DNA of 64,000 nt from Pseudomonadota bacterium (lineage in GTDB: Bacteria; Pseudomonadota; Gammaproteobacteria; Steroidobacterales; Steroidobacteraceae), in the NCBI GenBank assembly GCA_023417315.1, contig JAEZFW010000001.1:1-64000 (forward strand). The letters run 5' to 3'. Of this stretch, positions 60,535 to 64,000 are shown piece after piece. The number at the start of each line of letters is the position of its first letter. Within the stretch, counting starts at the first letter, position 1. A program made the position numbers and the translations under genes. Under the pieces are notes generated by a model. That model was not told the origin of the DNA and did no database searches. It saw only the letters and a list, made by a program, of their open reading frames with translations.

Positions 60535-61149
60535 CTACTTCTCCGGTATGAAAAGGTAAAGCATGCCTTCTTTCGCATTCGGGTTGTTTACCGCTATCGG
60601 AACATCCGGCGACACAAGACCGAGCTTATAGAGCGCGCTAGCCAAATTCGAAAAGTAAGGCGGCGGGGTGTCACTTCGCGATACAAATAGGAGAAATTCT
60701 CCGGAATCGATTCCTGTACTGAAGCCATTCACGATGTTGCTGCCGCCGGTTGCAAACCCAGCTTCGTCCAATAGCTGACGAAGCTGCATGGTGAAATTTT
60801 CTTGTTCCTTGTTCGGGAGCGCGGTTCTTGTTGCGAGATACACTGGACCTTTCGGCCCGGCTTTTGTCGCTTCGATGAAAGTGGCGCGTTGAGCAGGAGA
60901 AATCGCTCGAGGACGCTGCTTAGCTTCTAGTTCGGTGATCTTGCTTTGGGCAGCACGCAATTCACTCGAACTCTGCTGCTCGTTCTCGAATGCGCGGATG
61001 CGATCGTCCCGATTCGCTCTCAAGTTTGCGAACACAAATATGCCACTGACGACGGCTGTGGCCAGCCAGCTTGAAACCAGAAGGATCGACGGCACGTGCC
61101 ACGCGCCTGCTGCGGTTTGGAATAATGAGATCAAGGAACGCCTCTCCAT
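60535..61149 (-). CDS. Membrane-anchored coiled-coil protein (cassette)
   Basis: 204 residues: one N-terminal helix (HVPSILLVSSWLATAVVSGI), a coiled coil (AFENEQQSSSELRAAQSKIT, ELEAKQR) and a globular C-terminal domain (GPKGPVYLATRTALPNKEQE, MQLRQLLDEAGFATGGSNIV, FLLFVSRSDTPPPYFSNLAS, AVNNPNAKEGMLYLFIPEK). The domain resembles the C-terminal parts of other integron-encoded membrane proteins I cannot name. The start at 61149 is the first good Met; a GTG in the attC is upstream. Confidence 0.75.
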   Translation of the reverse strand: MERRSLISLFQTAAGAWHVPSILLVSSWLATAVVSGIFVFANLRANRDDRIRAFENEQQSSSELRAAQSKITELEAKQRPRAISPAQRATFIEATKAGPKGPVYLATRTALPNKEQENFTMQLRQLLDEAGFATGGSNIVNGFSTGIDSGEFLLFVSRSDTPPPYFSNLASALYKLGLVSPDVPIAVNNPNAKEGMLYLFIPEK

Positions 61150-61175
61150 CTGTACGTTCTCATTGCCGCCTTGTA

Positions 61176-61247
61176 GCCGAACGTCCACGTTGTGCCGCGA
61201 GCAACGGCGCTTCGCGGTTGCGAGTCGGAACCAACGTGTTGTTAGAA
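61176..61247 (-). repeat. attC site 17 (72 bp)
   Basis: Cores GCCGAAC and GTTAGAA; hairpin CGCGAGCAACGGCGC-TTC-GCGGTTGCGAGTCGG. Almost the same as attC site 10. Confidence 0.92.
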
Positions 61248-61251
61248 GTGC

Positions 61252-61440
61252 TCATGCCGACCAGCAGTAAAGTGGACTGCCATACACACCATGCGCGCCA
61301 AGGTTGTTCTTGTCAGTTCCCCAGAAACAGAGAAAGCGATCCTTCTCTGATTCATAGACCAACCAATAGCCTTTGTGGAATGCGACGCACTCACCGGTCC
61401 GCACACTACCAACGGGAACGTCTGGAAAGCCTGGATCCAT
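61252..61440 (-). CDS. 62-residue cassette protein, unknown
   Basis: MDPGFPDVPVGSVRTGECVA, FHKGYWLVYESEKDRFLCFW, GTDKNNLGAHGVYGSPLYCWSA. Rich in aromatic residues with three cysteines. It begins 15 bases after the 44-residue frame in the same cassette. No family recognised. Confidence 0.65.
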   Translation of the reverse strand: MDPGFPDVPVGSVRTGECVAFHKGYWLVYESEKDRFLCFWGTDKNNLGAHGVYGSPLYCWSA

Positions 61441-61455
61441 CACAACGGCACTGAG

Positions 61456-61590
61456 CTAAAAAGGCTCGCATACATGAGCCCGGATGTCCGAGCGCAGAGC
61501 TGCAAAGTACTCTTCCTCGCTCTGCTGCGCTCCGACGTACACGTCGTTCGTATCATCGAGCGCCAACTCGAGCTTCTCAAGTGGGGACAT
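61456..61590 (-). CDS. 44-residue cassette protein, unknown
   Basis: MSPLEKLELALDDTNDVYVG then AQQSEEEYFAALRSDIRAHVCEPF. Acidic and helical, preceded by GAAGGG at proper spacing and by attC site 18. It is the first gene of a two-gene cassette. Confidence 0.6.
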   Translation of the reverse strand: MSPLEKLELALDDTNDVYVGAQQSEEEYFAALRSDIRAHVCEPF

Positions 61591-61602
61591 GCCCTTCTGC
61601 AC

Positions 61603-61695
61603 TTCTAACGCTCACGCTGTGCTGCCGGCGCAGCAACGCTGCGCGGACCCAAAGGCGCTAGCCTTTGGGCGGTCAGCACGAGCGTGTTGTTGGGC
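61603..61695 (-). repeat. attC site 18 (93 bp)
   Basis: Cores TTCTAAC and GTTGGGC; two nested hairpins (GCAGCAACGCTGCGC and CCAAAGGCGCTAGCCTTTGG). Confidence 0.9.
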
Positions 61696-61814
61696 AGCGG
61701 ACAGCATCATGACTGCCACCGATGATGAAACAATGAGCTTGAGGATGCCACAGCAACGCCGGACTGAGGCTGCAAGCGATGACATAACCCTGAGCTCGAC
61801 CTTCTGACACCAAG

Positions 61815-62006
61815 CTAACCGAAGCTGCGCGCGCACGAAGCCACCCGACTGAGGTTTGAGGATTGAGATCTGCGTGACGAGTGCTGCGCCGAAGAACGAA
61901 GCCGCGACGCGACGGTACGACCGGCACGAGCGATGACTGCGGCCACCGCCTCAGCGCCCCAACGCTGCACATTTGCTTTCAGATCGCGACTCCGCTTCGC
62001 GTTCAT
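61815..62006 (-). CDS. Doubtful basic reading frame in cassette
   Basis: 63 residues, MNAKRSRDLKANVQRWGAEA and VAAVIARAGRTVASRLRSSA, Arg/Ser-rich. It is the best-placed frame in the 61696-62022 cassette (start 17 bases from attC site 19) but stops 120 bases before attC site 18. The cassette may be decayed or may carry no protein gene. Confidence 0.3.
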   Translation of the reverse strand: MNAKRSRDLKANVQRWGAEAVAAVIARAGRTVASRLRSSAQHSSRRSQSSNLSRVASCARSFG

Positions 62007-62022
62007 TCTCTTCTAGGCTTCA

Positions 62023-62082
62023 GCCCAACGTCACGCTTCAGGCGCGTGCGTTTCGCACGTCGCCTGCAAGCGTTTGTTAGCC
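62023..62082 (-). repeat. attC site 19 (60 bp)
   Basis: Cores GCCCAAC and GTTAGCC; hairpin CTTCAGGCGCGTGCG-TTT-CGCACGTCGCCTGCAAG. Confidence 0.95.
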
Positions 62083-62627
62083 GCAATTCGCGTGACGTGC
62101 ACCCCTAACAGCTCCTCTATCTGAAGCAGCCGAAGCAGCGGACATTGAAGCTCTGAGGTTTGAGCGGCTGCAAACTGCCGGAGCTCTTTGAGAGACGAGT
62201 GGAACGCTTCGTTGACGATGCACTCAAGAGCAACGCCATACTTCTCTTGGATATTGGCCTTCACCACTGCCAAGTGACCGAGCTGGTTGTACTGAGCCTG
62301 TCCTTGACTGTCTTTGACGATGGGACTCCACAGCATGAAGTGTCGCTCGTACTCGCTGAAGTACTTGGTTGCGTACTCGATATCTCGGGAAAATTTGTCC
62401 GTGAGCTTCTGGATATTGTTTGGCCGCTTGTCCTTGACGTACTGCAGCCCGGTTGTGAGATGGATGGCGACCTCACAGACGTACACCTTCTTCTCTTTGA
62501 GATTGATGCCGACAACGTCGATCTCGCCCTGCGCCTCGACGGTGTACAGATTCGTTTGAATGAACTCGCAGCTGCGAACGTACCGCAAGTAGGATGAAAC
62601 AAGTTGCTCGCCGACGTTCATCATTCC
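62031..62627 (-). CDS. PD-(D/E)XK-like endonuclease-fold protein (cassette)
   Basis: 198 residues. YTVEAQGEIDVVGINLKEKK then VYVCEVAIHLTTGLQY reproduces the EID...xEV core of restriction-endonuclease-like proteins, but the position of the usual lysine after EV is alanine. KLTDKFSRDIEYATKYFSEYERHFMLWSPIV and LALxCIVN-like later strands follow. It could be a nuclease with a migrated lysine, an inactive DNA-binding relative or a defence protein. The last residues (NKRLQATCETHAPEA) come from attC site 19. Confidence 0.7.
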   Translation of the reverse strand, partial: GMMNVGEQLVSSYLRYVRSCEFIQTNLYTVEAQGEIDVVGINLKEKKVYVCEVAIHLTTGLQYVKDKRPNNIQKLTDKFSRDIEYATKYFSEYERHFMLWSPIVKDSQGQAQYNQLGHLAVVKANIQEKYGVALECIVNEAFHSSLKELRQFAAAQTSELQCPLLRLLQIEELLGVHVTRIAANKRLQATCETHAPEA

Positions 62628-62636
62628 GATTTCCCA

Positions 62637-62726
62637 GGCTAACGTCGCGAATGAGCCGCGAGCAAAGGCGCCTCGCCTTTGCGAGTCGAGCAAGCAACGC
62701 TTGCGGGCTCGATTCGCTTGTTAGGC
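62637..62726 (-). repeat. attC site 20 (90 bp)
   Basis: Cores GGCTAAC and GTTAGGC; arms GAGCCGCGAGCAAAGGCGC and GCCTTTGCGAGTCGAGC with an extra GCAAGCAACGCTTGC hairpin. Confidence 0.93.
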
Positions 62727-63104
62727 ACGATTGGCACGGCGACGAAGTTCGAGGGCGTGAACGCAGGCAGTGGCGATAGCTCCGGTAAATAGCCCAGTCG
62801 TGACCATTGAGGCAACAGGTACGGGTACTTGCAGGGCATCTGACATTGCAAAATAGAACAGCCCCGGAACCGCACCGATCACCGCACCGCATGCGATAGC
62901 CACGACGAAAGCTATGTGACCCTTGTACATCCGATACACCAGAAGCCAGCTAGAAACCACCGCGAGGACAAGCGGGATTACCATGGAGCTTCCACCAAAA
63001 GCCAACCGCATGCCGGGAATCGGATCCGTCCCGTTCTCTAAGTATAGAAAGGGCAGAACGATCCCCAGGTTGTGAAGTGCGAGATAAAGACGAATGTCGT
63101 CCAT
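62721..63104 (-). CDS. Four-helix membrane protein (cassette)
   Basis: 127 residues: MDDIRLYLALHNLGIVLPFL, SSMVIPLVLAVVSSWLLVYR, HIAFVVAIACGAVIGAVPGL, VASMVTTGLFTGAIATACVH. The start is 3 bases from attC site 21, and the stop falls in the core of attC site 20. Unknown family. Confidence 0.8.
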   Translation of the reverse strand: MDDIRLYLALHNLGIVLPFLYLENGTDPIPGMRLAFGGSSMVIPLVLAVVSSWLLVYRMYKGHIAFVVAIACGAVIGAVPGLFYFAMSDALQVPVPVASMVTTGLFTGAIATACVHALELRRRANRA

Positions 63105-63107
63105 CGT

Positions 63108-63170
63108 GCCTAACGCCATGCTTGTGCCGCGCGTGGCTTTGCACGCGTCGGCACGAAGCATTTGTTAGAG
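63108..63170 (-). repeat. attC site 21 (63 bp)
   Basis: Cores GCCTAAC and GTTAGAG; hairpin TTGTGCCGCGCGTGGCT-TT-GCACGCGTCGGCACGAA. Confidence 0.95.
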
Positions 63171-63443
63171 CGAAGCATCTTTGAATGCTCGCAGCACGGC
63201 GTTGATGCGCGTCTGGTACCCCGGCCCTTGAGCCTTAAACCAAGCGAGAACATCCGCGTCCAGCCGCAGCGCAATGGATGATTTCGGCGGCACGGGCTGC
63301 AAGCCGCGGCGGACAATGCCACGAACGATGTGCTGCATATCCGCTTCCGGATGCTCAGCTGAGAGCTTGATGTCTCTATCCTTTGTAGCGCGTATGCGCT
63401 TCCAATCAGTCTTAGAGGCTTTTGAAGAGGATCGCTTCTTCAT
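63165..63443 (-). CDS. brnA: BrnA antitoxin
   Basis: 92 residues: a charged N-terminal toxin-binding part (MKKRSSSKASKTDWKRIRAT, KDRDIKLSAEHPEADMQHIV) and a ribbon-helix-helix end (KSSIALRLDADVLAWFKAQG then PGYQTRINAVLRAF), the classic BrnA signature. It neutralises BrnT and represses the operon. It overlaps brnT by 32 bases. Confidence 0.92.
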   Translation of the reverse strand: MKKRSSSKASKTDWKRIRATKDRDIKLSAEHPEADMQHIVRGIVRRGLQPVPPKSSIALRLDADVLAWFKAQGPGYQTRINAVLRAFKDASL

Positions 63444-63681
63444 TTCGAGTGGCTCGACGAAAAGAGATGACATGGATGCGCTCGGGTGTTTCGGTGTGAA
63501 CGATGGAAACCGCAACACCACCGAGGAAGCCGAGCGTGACAAAGCGCTGCTCTCCATAAGCGAAGCGGTCATCTTCGAAGGTGAGGGTCGGACCCTCGAA
63601 CACGCGAGGCGCATCCAAGAAGTCAATGCCATGAGCCTTCAAGTTGACCCGACGTTTCCTTTCGTCCCAGGTGAAGCGCAT
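63412..63681 (-). CDS. brnT: BrnT ribonuclease toxin
   Basis: 89 residues: FTWDERKRRVNLKAHGIDFL, DAPRVFEGPTLTFEDDRFAY, GEQRFVTLGFLGGVAVSIVH and RIHVISFRRATRNEEAIL. These are the conserved BrnT motifs (WD-x-K-x-N-x-x-KHGI, E-R, SxRxAxxxE). BrnT is a RelE-fold RNase. BrnTA in a cassette promotes stability of the array, as loss of the cassette would be harmful to the cell. Confidence 0.94.
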   Translation of the reverse strand: MRFTWDERKRRVNLKAHGIDFLDAPRVFEGPTLTFEDDRFAYGEQRFVTLGFLGGVAVSIVHTETPERIHVISFRRATRNEEAILFKSL

Positions 63682-63687
63682 AGGCGG

Positions 63688-63716
63688 AGTGTATATACAG
63701 CGGCCGGCGACGTCAA
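63688..63716 (-). promoter_or_regulatory. Promoter of brnTA
   Basis: TTGACG (63711-63716), 17-base spacer and TACACT (63688-63693) on the minus strand. The -10 region overlaps the palindrome GTATATAC, a candidate BrnA operator. The ATG is 7 bases from the -10, so transcripts may be nearly leaderless. Confidence 0.6.
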
Positions 63717-63733
63717 AACGGCCTCTTGCTGCG

Positions 63734-63833
63734 CTCTAACGCCGTGCATAAGCCGCGAGCAAAGGCGCCGCGCCTTTGCGAGTCGGGCGACAAACAGGAG
63801 CGAACTTGATGCACTTGTTAGGCATTCTTTGGC
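63734..63833 (-). repeat. attC site 22 (100 bp)
   Basis: Cores CTCTAAC and GTTAGGC; arms AGCCGCGAGCAAAGGCGC and GCGCCTTTGCGAGTCGGGC with a long loop. Confidence 0.92.
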
Positions 63834-64000
63834 GCCAACCCAAGTGCCTCCTCAAACAGAGCGCGATGCTGCTCAAGAAATTGTTCGGCTCTGTCGAACA
63901 AGCGCCTCATGTCTAGCTCTTTACGAATCGTTTCGATCTCCGTACACGCAGCTTTCCATTTTTTACCATGAAGCTGTGTAAAGCTTGTGATCGCATACTG
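63828..64000 (-). CDS. Partial cassette gene, C-terminal part
   Basis: The visible 56 residues (QYAITSFTQLHGKKWKAACT, EIETIRKELDMRRLFDRAEQ, FLEQHRALFEEALGLAPKNA) are helical and charged, ending with TAA in the attC core. The start lies beyond the window. No family recognised; it is the cassette closest to the presumed integrase. Confidence 0.6.

Noticed and set aside
53117..64000. Integron integrase gene
   Set aside because: No frame on either strand has tyrosine-recombinase motifs; the attC polarity predicts it beyond 64000.

Overview
The window is GC-rich, densely coded DNA from a gammaproteobacterium. The order LysM protein-dprA-smg-topA, an Asp-type hemB, Hfq-independent housekeeping genes of proteobacterial type (hemF, rlmJ, tag, aroE, prlC, gltBD) and several glycan-degrading enzymes suggest a free-living soil or water lineage near the Xanthomonadales/Nevskiales/Steroidobacter group. 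That placement is inference from gene content and order; no 16S or tRNA gene is present.

Layout. 1-30.6 kb is core chromosome: LysM protein, dprA, smg, topA, hemF, rlmJ, tag, hemB, aroE, a gamma-carbonic anhydrase, an XRE regulator with a palindromic operator, prlC, a CsgG-like secreted protein, glutamate synthase gltB/gltD, a secreted methyltransferase-like protein, a fibronectin-type lipoprotein preceded by a probable c-di-GMP-I riboswitch, a DEAD-box helicase with yaiI, and a BON protein. 30.7-44.9 kb is a carbohydrate and redox block: SMP-30 lactonase, GH3 beta-glucosidase, PstS-like protein, GH43 beta-xylosidase, a coupled Gfo/Idh pair with a cupin, 6-phosphogluconate dehydrogenase, and a divergent LysR/azoR pair.

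44.9-53.1 kb is an accessory block in which every gene lies on the minus strand and nearly all encode small stand-alone proteins (isochorismatase pseudogene, VOC, DUF3465, two GFA proteins, GNAT, macro domain, DUF2007, GyrI-like, TrmO, DUF2200, DUF1801, DinB, OsmC, SnoaL-like).

51.8 kb to the window end is a chromosomal integron cassette array. I recognise 22 attC recombination sites (about 60-100 bp, core boxes at both ends), plus one collapsed site and at least two decayed ones. All cassettes are read on the minus strand, so the integrase gene and attI are expected beyond position 64000; no integrase gene lies in the window. Cassettes carry BrnT/BrnA toxin-antitoxin, an orphan antitoxin, a ParE fragment, a GNAT enzyme, a DUF3267 membrane metalloprotease-like protein, a lipoprotein, an alpha/beta hydrolase, a PD-(D/E)XK-like protein and many unknown small membrane proteins. 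Decay increases toward 51.8 kb, the presumed old end.

A second genome-wide feature is a set of at least 14 intergenic inverted repeats whose arms are built of short tandem units (GGCTGTA, GCGGTTA, CTGGCCA, GTGATGTAA, CACAAAGAA and others). They sit between core genes, often touching a stop or start codon, and are absent from the integron region.
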